Source: Iris pallida
Lineage: Eukaryota; Streptophyta; Magnoliopsida; Asparagales; Iridaceae
Direction of reading: 5' to 3'
Assembly: GCA_029216955.1 (NCBI GenBank)
Contig: JANAVB010009598.1
Coordinates: forward strand, 25,862,646-25,926,645
Length of the DNA: 64,000 bases
Made by a program: the position numbers and the translations under genes
The notes under the pieces: generated by a model
The model's input: only the letters and a program-made list of their open reading frames with translations
What the model was told of the DNA's origin: nothing
Databases searched by the model: none
Shown: positions 49,604 through 61,574 of the stretch, one piece after another
Layout: each line of letters begins with the position of its first letter
Numbering within the stretch: position 1 is the first letter of the stretch

Positions 49604-51738
49604 GCTAACGAAAAAAAAAGGAAAGGCCACTAGCAAAAAAGTGCCGGAGCATTGTTCCTACTTCTTCCAAACCCGAGCGGTCTGCTCTAACAACCGCATA
49701 GACTTATGTCTCTTAAACCGAATTTAAACTCCTTCAAATTCAAATCCCAATCTCCCTCTATATTCAACCACACCTTTTCCATTTAAAACCCCATTGTATT
49801 CTCTTCGGATTAGGCCAAACATTTAGCCTAAATCCTGTCCAAATCCTCACAGGATTCGAATCAAAATCTCACATATACAAAGGTTTTCATCGAAACACAA
49901 ACCCTTCCCAAACTTCTTCACTAGATCACCCAAAAACCTACGCCTCTCGTGCTCATCCCCGACATCCCCCAGCCCTCTGCCTCAACTGCGCGGCCCTTGT
50001 AGGCCTCGTACCACCGCTGGGGTATCTCCGACCAATGAGCAGCGACCGTCGTTGCAACAGCAACAGCCGCACCAATAGCAATTACAGTGGCAACAACAGC
50101 CGGGAAGCCAACTTCGTAGGCACTTTCCTCGACCACCACTTGATCGATTTTCGATCCAGTTGATTCGTTGGAATCATGATATATACGTCTCTAGATCTGA
50201 CCTTTTTTCAAACACAATAATTTTTGTGATAATTTTGTTCGAAATCAAGGAAAATAATTTGGTTTCCAGTGTATCAAAACAGGACAAACAGTCCTACACC
50301 CTGTTTTGGAAGGCAGCTAGCCGATATAATTTTTGGTATTTATGAAATCTAATTAAAGATTTTGTAGAACATTTAACCAGCATAAAAATGAAACTTTTAC
50401 TTCTAATTATAACCAAGTATTTGCAGAGATAAATCGATTATAAAATCGACAAAAAATAGATTTCAAAACTCTAAAAATCTCCGATATGCGATCCGTCCCG
50501 ACAAATCGGATGACCCCGTCACAAACAAAAGGTACCAAAAGGTGTGTATCGACTTTGCGGACGTGTGAGATTTGACGAAATTCAATTTGGTCGTGTGTGC
50601 GCGACGAATTTACCCGTATCCGTCGAAAAACGACGTATCGACCCTTTTCTAAAATTTTCAATTACTTTATGCACACTTGTCAAATCGTGACGAAACTTGC
50701 ACCACTGGACTCGAATTATTTTTTTGGTCCTGTGAGCCAAGTTTGGTCCGATTCTGAGACGGTTGACCTGATCACCATTTTGTGGGCCCTACGATCCGAT
50801 TCAACAGATGATTTTGTGCACGACTCATCGGAATCCAAAATTAGACATACCGTTGAGTTTATCTCAGAAAACCGGATCCGTAGACATATAGTTTGATAAG
50901 TTTAGAGACCGTAGATTCTGGCATGCGTTTCGGTGCAAAACGGGTCCAACGGCGGACATTGTTTTGACCCAAAATTACGATTTTGCCCATATTCCGAAAT
51001 TGGACTTTCGGACAGGCATTTTCTATTTATATCTTTTACACCGAGAATGTTTTTGATGTTTGTTTCGACATCTGGGAATGTTTGCGGAGGTTCTACTCTT
51101 GTAGCTTCTTCTCACTTGTCGATTTCATCTACTAGACGTCGTCAAAACACCTTCCAACCACCAGGAAAGTATACCTTGCTATATTTATTGTCATATTATT
51201 TATTTTCAGTATTTATTTACTTTGTTTCAAATTTTTATTTTAGTTGTTATAAACTGTACGTCCAAGCCACACTTGGGTGCAAGCGACTATATTAGTCATT
51301 TTTTCGTTGCTTTATTTTATTTGATGCATGTTGACTTAGTTTTAGCGGGCTACCTTCTTATTGTGGGATATCCTTATATTTCACCTTCGGAGCCTATTTG
51401 ATTCTATTCTTAGTTGATGGACTTATGTAGTTGATACTCTTTTTTATATTCATTTCAGTTGATTTTTTCAGTAGCTCGGTAGTGGATTTGTTTCCGATCG
51501 ACGAATATTTCACTTTTATATTTCATTTGAGACATTTGGTTGATTATTAATTTTATTTGTCATTGTGGATGAGATATAGATACTGCATGTAAACATGTTA
51601 TATTGTTATGAGCTGGAGATCTTTTATTACAGCTTATGTGTGTATACATAGATTTCATATATTGGAGTAGTATGTGTATACATACAACTGGCATGTACGT
51701 ATTCCTAGTCCTACGTATATTGGGACTGGGGCGTTACA

Positions 51739-52686
51739 GGATTGTTGTACTGCTGCGAGCCTACGATAGGAAATAGGGAATAGGCTATAAAGTGAGAGGA
51801 CTCATTCACAGTTAGGACTTCTTTAGAAGATTCCTGGGACGAACCTTGAGAATCTTATTATAAACTATCTCGAAATTCGATGGCAACTGTTTATGTCTCT
51901 CCCTTGTCTGTTATTGAATTTGATTCTTGGTGTTCATTGTTGACTTAATTTTCCACCAAGATAAATCTTACGAGCTAAGTTGCCTCAATTATGAAATATA
52001 GAGTTTTCTGCAATCATATTCGCAGGCATGGTGAAGACATAGAGTCTGATTTGGATGTACTTCTAAGGTTGTAGGAATTTAAAGTTTTTGCAGTCAAGCA
52101 TACAGCAATGCAAAAATTTTAGATATCATGATTCTAGAGGTATGTACCTTACTTGCGGACCCTATGGTTCATCGCAGCCATACTTACTGACGTGATAAGG
52201 ATTCTGGTAACATGATTATGGATAGGCGGGTATGGTTATCAGATTGCAGGATAGATATCCTATAGATGGTGCCCTAGTATAATGGGATGAATACTTGAGT
52301 ATCATGAAGTAGAGAGAGGGGGCTAGGCTACCTGTGGTGCAGCATCATGCCCCGCACCATTAGAAGATTATACCCCAGAGGTGCAGGGCTTTTGTGTTGA
52401 CGGTAGAGGAGGCCGACGCTACGGATGACGGGTTAGTAGGTCTGTCTTTTTCTGTCCTTCTTTTCTATCATGATTGTGTGATTCTATTAGTACCTGTTAG
52501 GATATTTTGTGTTGTGCTAGATAGTGTAGTGATCCTGTTTGAGACTTTGAAATCACGACCAGTAGGATCATGATCTTGCAAGTTATTAGATAGAATATTT
52601 TTGACTTTGACTGTTGGGGGTTTGACCTAGAAGGAGTACAGCCAACTTTAAATTTTAAGGAAATTTTTTTTCTAAGGGGGTAGATT
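51739..52686 (+). other. Degenerate retroelement interior
   Basis: RAFVLTVEEADATDDGLVG (about 52387-52445) resembles the gag-protease boundary of Ty3/gypsy elements. The end CTAAGGGGGTAGATT resembles a polypurine tract before an LTR start. Otherwise nothing is recognised. Confidence 0.4.
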
Positions 52687-54985
52687 TGTCACCACCACTT
52701 TCTAAAAATGAGGATATTTTTGACTTTTTGTGAAATTGACTATTTTGGTTATTATTTAATTAATGAATTTTGTTAGTGATAATGTTTTGGTTAAACCTTA
52801 GAACCACCTTGACTAAATGATTAGACATGACCATGGTAGACTAAAATTATGAGTTTTAACAAACCTAAAAGTTCATTATAGTTAGTTAGTTAGTCACTAG
52901 TCTTGCTAGAACACACTTAGGATTTAGTTGACTTAAACACTTATTTAGGAGAGGACCTTTCCTTAGAAATTGGCATGACAACTTAGAGGGGCTCCTTTGC
53001 ATTTCCCCATGGACCTAAACCCTAGCCAACCTATATGTGGCCGGCCCATACATGTTCCCTTTGCTATTAATAGCAACCACTCCTCCATCTTTCCTCTTTC
53101 ATTACAAATCCTAACCCTAATTTGTGTTCTTCCCCAAATTTCCTCCATATCTCAAATTGAGTCCAAATTACCTTAAACGAATTGCAATATCTTCCCCTTG
53201 GAGAGAGAAAGTCTCTATTGGCTAGCTTGGGAGCATTTGTAGTAATTTGGCCATTAGAGCTTGGTAGAGATTTATATCTAAAAACTTTTCATTGGGATTC
53301 CAACTTCCAATTGGTAAGAGCTCTCTAAACCCTCTAATTTCTCATTCATTAGTGTAGATGCATCCATTTAGGGTTCCCATTGCATTAGGAATAATTTGGG
53401 TCAAGTTTGGATCCATTTAGAGTGCGTATCACGAGAGTATCGGATACGCACGCCAAGTGTTTGATGGAATGACCCAAAGAGCATTCCATGGTTTAATTTA
53501 AGTTTTACATGTTGTTTTGGGTTTGAATTGCCATGTTATATATATATTAAGTGTTGTTTTATGATACTAGTTTGGTTTGGTAGGATAACATGAATTGGGG
53601 GAGGCTTGGGTTTCTGTTCTGCACACTGTGCAAACCATATTGTTTTTAGTCCAGCCATTAGTGATATATATATCAGATTATATATAGTAATGTGACATAG
53701 TTTAGAGAGGTTAGATTTGAGAAGGAGAGTAATAGTTATCAAGAGTAGGGCAGCGGGGTTGCTGTGTGCAGGGCAATAGGCTCTTCCCTGTGAGCCACTC
53801 AGTGGCAGCCATGCAGACTCGACCTGTAGAGTTTCGGGAGGTAACTATAGGAGATAGTTGGACCAGTCCACTAATCCATTGCAGTCCTATATCCAACCTA
53901 TATCAGTTATATTATATATATTACCATTCAGTGATTCGAAGAGGAAGACTTGTATCACACTTTTTGGAGTGAGTTTTTAACCTCTGTTTTTCTTATATTC
54001 AGTCTTTTGATTGAACATTGTTGCATCAGTTGGGGGTTCCTGCCAATAGACTTTGGGGTTGCACTTGCAACTGTGAGGGAGCCATGTTAGATTAACTTAG
54101 TTAGCAGTTGTATTAAGTAGAGGAGAGGGAAAGATATGTTAAATATATGTGATCAACTCTATAGGTTGTCTTCCTATAGTATGTGTGAATGTAATGTTAA
54201 GTCCATGTTTGATGTTAGTCCCATTTATGAGTCGGTCCTAATATGCTAGTTGTTCAGTCACTTGATGTAGGGGGTGTGTGAGAGTGTTTGGATATAGAGG
54301 AGAGGTCAAGCTTATGTCAGCAATGTAGGAAATTAATTTGCCATTAACCCTATATTTAGGGACTTTGAAGGAATTAGGGGATTCACCTTGACAGCAGGGG
54401 AGGTAGCCATATCAAAATATACAAGTGAGGCAAGGTGATAGGCAGTAAGCTTCAGTGGCAGTAGCAGTAAGTATAAGGAAGGGAAGGGGGAACCTTGATA
54501 CTCAAGGTATACATTGAGAGGGACCATGACTTACATGTATATGGTTGTGAATAGATTATATTGCATCCATCCATAATGTATAAATAGTGTGATTTGTGAG
54601 TATCAGTCAAGGATAGGACAGGGGCATTTGGCCCTACAATTTTGAAATGCAAGTAAGGTATCAGGGTATTAAGAAACATGTTAGAGGGCTCGAGTAGCAG
54701 TCATTAACAATAGTACATAGACTTATGTGTTAGCCATTAGGAAGATAGATGGATATATTATTTAGTAAATGGATGAGTAGATAAGTGGAGTGACAGTTGG
54801 CAAATTAGAAAGTTAGTTAAAGAGGTAGATAGAGGAGGCTATGCTCTGTACAACAGAAATTAATAGGGAAGCACAACACCTGGGCAAGGTCTGATATTAC
54901 CTACAGGTAAAATGGAAGAGGAAAGGGATTTATGAGGATTATAGCTTTAGTCCTAGGGATATTACTTGTATTAGTTTCGATAACC
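52687..54985 (+). other. Candidate LTR start and purine-rich unclassified DNA
   Basis: TGTCACCACCAC follows a polypurine-like tract, as an LTR would. No matching 3' end was found. 53422-53451 is a 9-bp inverted repeat. 53700-54985 is AG-rich with no recognised gene and is ended by (AT)n at 54986-55003. Confidence 0.4.
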
Positions 54986-55003
54986 TATATATATATATAT
55001 ATT
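54986..55003. repeat. (AT)n at the left edge of LINE copy 2
   Basis: A short AT repeat directly next to the inverted endonuclease segment. Confidence 0.85.
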
Positions 55004-55707
55004 TGGGTGGAGTTGCTGCCAATCTCTATCAGGAGAGGTGAATGATTCGATTCTGTGGTGTTGAGGTAGGATAGGTTAGTGATGAGATCTAAGTCGGTCC
55101 ACCGGTTGTCAACCAGCACTCTATCCAGGTGGGAGTATTATCTGCGGGCGCCCTCTTGCATGTTACACCGGGTGAAAGCGTTGTCGAAGTACTACAGGGG
55201 GGACAAATGGGCGTTGAAGATAAAGGTGTTGAAGTCGTTCACTGCTGACTGTTGGGGAGGATGGCCCCCTGATTTCTTCTCATGACTCGAGATAGTGTTG
55301 AAGTCTCCAAGCCAGATCCACGGGAGATTGGTTAGGAGTTGATGAGTGTCCATGAGATTGTCCTATAGGTTCTTGTGCTCGATGTAGTTGTAGCTGCCAT
55401 GGATGATAGAGATGAGCACTCTGGACTTTAGAGAAGGGTGCTCAACCCAGCAGGAGAGAGCCTGATCGGAGTCGTTCATGATGCCGATTTTATAATCGTT
55501 GTTGAACAAGATCCAAATGTCATGCCATCCGGCAACCGTGGATGCAAAGCCGAGTTGGAGTTGGATGGATTTGAGTCTCCTATTGGGGATTTTAGGTTCA
55601 ATGATGATCAGAAGATCGATTCGGTAGATTTTCTTGAGGCTGATTAATCTCCTCAATGTGGGTTTGTTGGCCAGCCCTCTAACATTCTGTGAGAGGATGT
55701 TATGCAT
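55004..55707 (-). pseudogene. LINE endonuclease (APE/EEP type), inverted
   Basis: It begins at MHNILSQNVRGLANKPTLRR (ATG 55707). A QNVRG-type first motif, then IDLLIIIEPKIPNRR (the Glu of the active site), is followed by WIWLGDFNTISSHEKKSGG (GDFN at 55308-55297) and finally ESNHSPLLIEIGS next to (AT)n, where the family has SDHSPL. This enzyme nicks target DNA to start reverse transcription. A TAG at 55363 and a frameshift near 55200 break it. The final His is retained, and Asp of the last motif is replaced by Asn. Confidence 0.85.
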
Positions 55708-56149
55708 TGGGTTGTTTGTGGGTGGAGAGGGTGTTGAGCCTAGTGGCTGACTGAGTGGTCCTGACCGCGGGCTCTTGTTTTTTCTCTTGTTGATGGAGGG
55801 TTTTGGAGGTACCCTTGGGTGATCCGACAATGACATTCGTCAAAACTATAGCGCTGTACGTATTGTGTCTGCCGCCCTCCCTCGGGGGGGAGGTACCGTC
55901 ATTATCAATCTCGGCTAGAGCATAGAGGGGGTTGTCGGGATCTAGGAAGCCAGATTCTATAGCTTGTAGAAGTCTGTCTATCGGGACCATACTCAGCATC
56001 GCTAGGATGATTTCAAGATCTCTCCCGGGGTTAGGGGGTGGGAGGGATTCGGCGGTGTGATCAGAGTGAAAAATCAAGGTCATCTGATATATTTCTTTGC
56101 TGCTTGATGAAGAAGACCTTTTCGCTTCCAGAACTTCTAGAGACACCAC
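55700..56149 (-). pseudogene. LINE region upstream of endonuclease, inverted
   Basis: An open frame of 149 codons from ATG 56149, Ser-, Pro- and acid-rich with no recognised domain. It overlaps the start of the endonuclease frame and ends at the inversion junction. It could be the end of LINE ORF1 or a spacer. Confidence 0.5.
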
Positions 56150-58733
56150 CTCAATTTCAGAAATATAATGGCCTCTGCATGGAGATCTATCAATAACTCG
56201 GACACCCTCATCTGCGTCGCAGCCAAGCTTAAAGCTACCAAAGGCACGTTATCGGCTTGAAGCAGACTCGCTTTTGGTAATATTTTCCAAGCTATCATGA
56301 CAGCAGAAGATGATGTCACGAGAGCCGAGATTCTGTTTACCGCGAACAGAACGTCGGGAGCGCGCACCACCCTGAACCTCACCAAAGCGATTCTCAAGTC
56401 TAGGTTAAAGGTCGAAATAGAATTCTGGAAGCAAAAAAGCAAGACTGTCTTAGGACTCCGAGGGTGATAGAAACTCCGGATTCTTCCACGCCTGTGTTAA
56501 GGGTTGCAAAAATCAGCTCAACTTTCACCAAATATCAGACGACAATGGCATTCTCCTAAAAAATAAGAACAACATTAACAAGGCGGCTGCTAACTTCTAT
56601 ACTAAACTTTTTGCCAAATTGACCATCGTTAAGGATGAGGCCTTCTTGGCTCAGGTCCCCAGCCTGATCAGCGATCAGGAAAATGACATGCTGTTAACCT
56701 CCCTTTTCCCGAAGGAGGTCAAGTCAGCCGTCTGGTCTCTTGATGAGCACAGCGCTCCTGGACCTGATGGTTTCTCGGGAGCTTTCTTTCGCTCTTGTTG
56801 GGAGATTATTGGTTCTGACTTTCACGATGCCGCGGTAGCATTTTTCGCTGGCGCTAACTACCCCAAAGCATCTCCCGGGCCAACCATATTCTGATCCCTA
56901 AAAAAGTCAACCCGGAGATATTCAAAGACTTCAGACCGATCAGCCTATGCACCTTCACCAAAAAAATCATCTCCAAGATCATCGCGACCCACATGTCCAA
57001 CCTCCTTCCCAAGATCATCTCCGAGGAGCAGAGCAGTTTCGTCCCCGACTGGAACATCACCGATAACATCTTACTTGCTCAGGAGTTGATCACCTGTACC
57101 CGTCTAGGGGGAACGTCGCCATCAAAATGGACATGGAGAAAGCCTACGACCGCTTGGACGGGCAATTTAAGATCTGGGTATTCAGAGCCTTCAGGTTCTC
57201 GGAAACTTGGATCGACATCATCTTCCGGTCCGTCTACAACTCTTGGTTCTCCACTGTCATCAACTGACAAACCGACGGCTTTTTCAGATCCAGTCATGGA
57301 GTCCGTCAAAGGGGACCCTTTATCTTCTACCATCTTCATCATTGCAGCGGAAGCCCTCAGCAAAAACCTTAAAACATGGCAAAAATCTCCAGATTTCTTC
57401 ACTATCACACCACAACGGGATGCCCTCTCATCATTCATTTGGCTTATGTCGATGACATCATCATCTTCGCTTCTGGAGACATCGGGTCGATAGAGGTGAT
57501 CTGCCACACTCTCGAGAATTATACAAGATGCTCTGGCCAATGTATCAATGCGGATAAAAGCGTCATCTACATCCACCACAACGACGACCAAATTCATTCA
57601 TCCAACCTCACCAACATAACATCCTTCTCCACCGCATATCCACCGTTCACCTACCTGGGATACCCGCTGGTATACGGTAAATCCAACTCCGACATCTTCG
57701 AGGGATTGGTAAACAAAATCAAGAGGAAAATCAAAGGTTGGCACAACGCAACCCTCTCCCCGGGAGGCAAGCTTATCCTTATCAAGCATGTCCTATCTTC
57801 AATCCCCATATACACCCTCGTTGTGTGCTCCCCCCCAAGAAAGTCCTTTCTCAGATTGAGTCCCTCTTTGCCAACTTCTTTTGGAGGTACAGCGATAGCG
57901 AGGACAAATTTCACTGGGCCCGCTGGGACTCTATGGCCAAACCCACCAATGCAGGTGGACTTAGCTTTTCCAAACTTGTGCACATCGTCGATGCGTGCTC
58001 AATGAATCTGTGGTGGCAGCTGTGCACAGATAACTCCATATGGATGAAGTTTATGAAGGCCAGATATTTCCCACATTCTCACCCCACGACTGTACTCGCC
58101 AACAATCGATCCTCCGTATCCTGGCACAAGATCCTACACCGCCGCCACCTTGCTGAACCATTTATCATCGAGAATACTGATAACCTTCGCTGGTCTCTCA
58201 CGTCCGATGGATCCTTCACGATAGCATCCACCAAGTCAATGGCGAGAAATACTGAACCACCCGCTCTATTGATCGCTCCATTCTGGCACTCCTGCTTCCC
58301 CAACAAATGGTCGATCCTCATCTGGAGAGCATATATATGGAAGCTATCGACCGACAAATCCCTTACCTCCATCGGCTGCAGCTTAGCATCCAAGTGTCAC
58401 TGTTGCACCTCTCACCAATCAGAAACTACAGAACACATCCTCCTCCATGGCAACATTGCTCACCAATTATGGTCTAGTCTTTCTCAGCGATGTGGCAAGG
58501 CCCCCTATACTTGGAGCTTCAACGATCTCCTTGCCAGCTGGGGTTCCTCTAAGGGGAAGCAGATCATCGCAGTCGCTGGCATCTGGGTGTTATGGAAGAA
58601 CAGAAACAAATTTAGGTACGAAGGTTATCAGTACAACCTCCAACAGCTTCTCAGGAAGGTCCTCCGTCAGTGTCTTCGCATCCATAGTAGATGCTCAAAC
58701 GCTCCTGCTGGTTTTTGGCAGGCGTTGTTCTAG
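56150..58733 (+). pseudogene. LINE ORF2 part: linker, reverse transcriptase, zf-RVT (copy 2)
   Basis: The linker (56150-56460) is followed by FWKQKSK, a FFHACVKG-like motif and LFPKEVKSAVWSLDEHSAPG PDGFSG (56700-56780), FRPISLCTFTKKIISKI (57.0 kb), the AIKMDMEKAYDRLD-like region (57120), AYVDDIIIF (YVDD at 57445-57456), then SPGGKLILIKHVLSSIPIYT (about 57760). A zf-RVT domain (about 58270-58480: FWHSCFPNKWSILIWRA, paired Cys, EHILLHG) ends it. Frameshifts near 56870, 57100, 57270 and 57830 make it inactive. It is the best-preserved LINE RT in the window. Confidence 0.88.
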
Positions 58734-58810
58734 GCCGTCAGCTCCCTTTTTGTTTTGCTTGGTCTTTTTGGGCCCCAGCCTTTGGGCTCTCTTTCGTATT
58801 TGGCGCGCTT

Positions 58811-58855
58811 ACTTGTATAGGCTTCGGGATTTTGCGCCTGATACATCAATAAAGC

Positions 58856-58858
<3 letters not shown>
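58811..58858 (+). other. LINE 3' hairpin and tail (copy 2)
   Basis: ACTTGTATAGGCTTCGGGAT then TTTGCGCCTG gives the stem AGGC (58819-58822) / GCCT (58836-58839). ATCAATAAAGCCCTTA then passes into (AT)n. Confidence 0.7.
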
Positions 58859-58896
<38 letters not shown>

Positions 58897-58899
58897 TCC

Positions 58900-58948
<49 letters not shown>
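58859..58948. repeat. (AT)n at the 3' end of LINE copy 2
   Basis: AT repeat with a TTTTTCCCTT interruption. Confidence 0.9.
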
Positions 58949-58950
<2 letters not shown>

Positions 58951-59887
58951 TTGGAGTGTTAGGAATGGGTTCCATTTGAGATAGTATACCTAGGAAGTGG
59001 CTAAGGTTCAATCTTTACCATATAAAAACTGTCCAAACCATCATCCTCTTTTTCCATTTTCATTTTGGCTCAGCTTGCAATTGCATTGCCACAAGTTTAC
59101 AGTCCATAGGTGTTGGCCCAGTCCTCTGTAGAGATTGTCCTGCATCTATACGATCAGTCCACCTTGTTCAAAACTTTATATTCAAATATCTTCCCCTCTT
59201 TTATAAGTAAACCATACTGTAGTAGTATTTAATTCCTACTGAACACTTAGAGTCCAGCCCCCATTTACTGTAGGTTGGTCCCCTACCACTCATTTATTCA
59301 GATTATTGGACTTACTGTCTTGCATCACTTCCACATTCTTTTAATTCCTGTGGATGTTACCTTAGCCAATTCTTTTGATCAGTTAACCCTGTATTGCATA
59401 ATGTTCAGTTTTTTTCCCTATATTGATGTTCAGTTGGTATCTGAATATTGTACCAAATCCTTAAGTATTTCTTGCATCAGGTTCTCATTTGCACTTCCAT
59501 CCCCTCTTTATTCCTATTATCTGTCCATCACTACAACTGACATGTCCACATTAGGTGATCTCCAATCCTTGTATTAGTATCAAGTCTAAGTGCTACATGT
59601 TCTATCCTCCTTCCTTCCTGAATGTAGATGGTGTCCTGCATTACCTAGTCACCAGACCTTATGAGTACCTTGCTTCATGCAAAGACGAAGGCTTGAGTTA
59701 AGGATTTTATTAGGATGTCCTGTCACATGTTTAGTTTTCCCTATATCATATCAGTTATCCTACTTCATTATATGTTTCAGTCCTCTTATTTCTTAATTTT
59801 TTCAGTCCTTAGTTGATAACCCATTGTATCCTTGTAATAGTCCATATATTTGGTGAGATAGAGGGAAACATGGCTTTAAGATCTGTC
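58949..59887. other. Pyrimidine-rich unclassified DNA
   Basis: No protein domain. CT-rich, in contrast with AG-rich 53700-54985 on the other side of LINE copy 2; I could not align the two by eye. Confidence 0.4.
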
Positions 59888-59905
59888 CACACACACATAC
59901 ACACA

Positions 59906-59946
<41 letters not shown>
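59888..59946. repeat. (CA)n microsatellite
   Basis: About 59 bp of CA repeat with two CATA interruptions, followed by a short (AT)n (59948-59960). Confidence 0.92.
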
Positions 59947-59948
<2 letters not shown>

Positions 59949-59960
59949 ATATATATATAT

Positions 59961-61239
59961 ACCCCTAAGAAAGTCCTTCTCTCCCTAGAATCCCTCTTCG
60001 CCAAGTTCTTCTGGGGTCACAGCAATGGTAAGGACAAGTACCACTGGACCAGTTGGGATACCATGGCCAAATCCACCGAAGACAGAGGTCTGGGATTTAA
60101 CAGGCTCGCACACATTGTGGACGCATGTTCCATGAAGCTGTGGTGGAAATTGTGCACGGAGAGCTCGTTATGGACAAGATTCATGAGAGCCAGATACTCC
60201 AGATTCACCCATCTATCGGAGGTGGTGTCCAACAATATATCCTCAACGTCGTGGCGTCGCATTATCCGGGGTCGTAACCTAGCTGAACCCTTAATCTCTC
60301 TTCAGATGGGCAACGGGCGATCATTAGCCTGTATGGAACGGTGGCCTAGAGTGGACACCATCCAGTCCAACGCTACAACGCCGTGGGGGTGCACTATTAG
60401 GGATCTTTGGGAGGCCGGCTCCGGATGGAACTAGGGGAGGGTCAGGGACTGGCTTGGTCAACCGACGGTCGACGTTTTTTTTTGCAACCAATCTGCGGAT
60501 CACAGACAAACCCGATAAGTGGAGATGGTCCCCCAACCCGAGTGGGCATTTTATGCTGGCTTCCGCTAGAATGGTGGCCCAGGGCAGCAGCGTGCCGAAC
60601 ACCTTGTGTTCTAAGTTTTGGCAGTCTTGAATTGCCCCCAAGTGGTCCATCCTTATCTGGCGCACGATTCGTCGGAAGCTACCGAGGGACGACCACACCA
60701 AGTCAATCAGTTTCAGCCTTGTATCCAGATGCCATTGCTGCATTGAGCCCACTTCAAAATTCGCAGAGCACGTCCTTTTCTACGGGGAATTGGCGACACG
60801 AATTTGGCTCAACCTTCATAATAGACTTAGTCTCGTTCCTCTGACTGGGGCTTCTACGATCTTCTGACCAGCTGGAGTCGCTCCTACGGACATCAGATCG
60901 TCGTAGCCAATGGTATTTGGATTTTATTGAAGAACAGGAACAAATTCAGATATGAAGGATGCCAACTCCCTCATCCGCTTTTTTTCAGAGAGGTCATCAG
61001 ACAAATTCTCAAAGCTAGTAGAAGTTGCTCTCACACCTCCAACACTTTTTGGGAGGCCCTTGCTTAGGCCATCTCTCGGTTTCCTTATGCCCCCCCTTTT
61101 CGGAGGTCGTGGAGAGCCGGCCCCCTTTTGTGCGTGTCTCGCGCGTTTGGTTTTGTTTGGCTCTTTTCGCGTTTAGCGCGCTAACTTGTATAGGCTTCGA
61201 CATTTTGTGCCTATTTCTTCAATAAAGTTCCGGGTTTGT

Positions 61240-61242
<3 letters not shown>
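59961..61242 (+). mobile_element. LINE copy 3, short 3' fragment
   Basis: It starts at PKKVLLSLESLFAKFFWGHS, downstream of the RT catalytic motif, and keeps connection sequence (KDKYHWTSWDTMAKSTEDRG; ACSMKLWWKLC) and a zf-RVT region (60560-60800) in broken frames. The tail ACTTGTATAGGCTTCGACAT then TTTGTGCCTATTTCTTCAAT forms a 6-bp stem ATAGGC (61190-61195) / GCCTAT (61209-61214). (AT)n lies on both sides. Strong 5' truncation is the usual fate of LINE copies. Confidence 0.85.
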
Positions 61243-61294
<52 letters not shown>

Positions 61295-61363
61295 ATTTTT
61301 TATATATATATTTATATATATATATATATATTTATATATTATATATATATATTTATATATATA

Positions 61364-61440
<77 letters not shown>

Positions 61441-61498
61441 TAATATAAATATTTATATATATATATATATATATATATTTTATATATATATATATAAA

Positions 61499-61571
<73 letters not shown>
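61243..61571. repeat. (AT)n at the 3' end of LINE copy 3
   Basis: About 330 bp of AT repeat with several TTTAT and AAAT interruptions. Confidence 0.92.

Positions 61572-61574
<3 letters not shown>

Larger units (their letters stand above)
48760..51738 (+). mobile_element. 3' LTR of deleted Ty3/gypsy element
   Basis: It runs from TGTAAAACCCCC to GGGCGTTACA, 2979 bp. It lacks about 600 bp present in the 5' LTR (join near 51380) and carries two (AT)n tracts with a SINE between them. 50560-51010 is the block shared with all other LTR copies in the window. Confidence 0.75.
55004..58858. mobile_element. LINE copy 2 with inverted 5' segment
   Basis: The left part (55004 to about 56149) is on the minus strand: upstream ORF and endonuclease. 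The right part (about 56150-58858) is on the plus strand: linker, RT, zf-RVT and 3' tail with hairpin. (AT)n flanks both ends. The minus part ends just past the endonuclease, and the plus part starts just after it, as expected for twin priming. Confidence 0.85.

Noticed and set aside
48751..51743. AGGAT direct repeat as target duplication of a solo LTR at 48760-51738
   Set aside because: It overlaps the TG/CA ends by one base and the segment is preceded by gypsy internal sequence, so it is better read as a 3' LTR; the match is probably chance.
59888..59946. Telomere-like or regulatory repeat
   Set aside because: Plain (CA)n with CATA interruptions; no TTTAGGG units.
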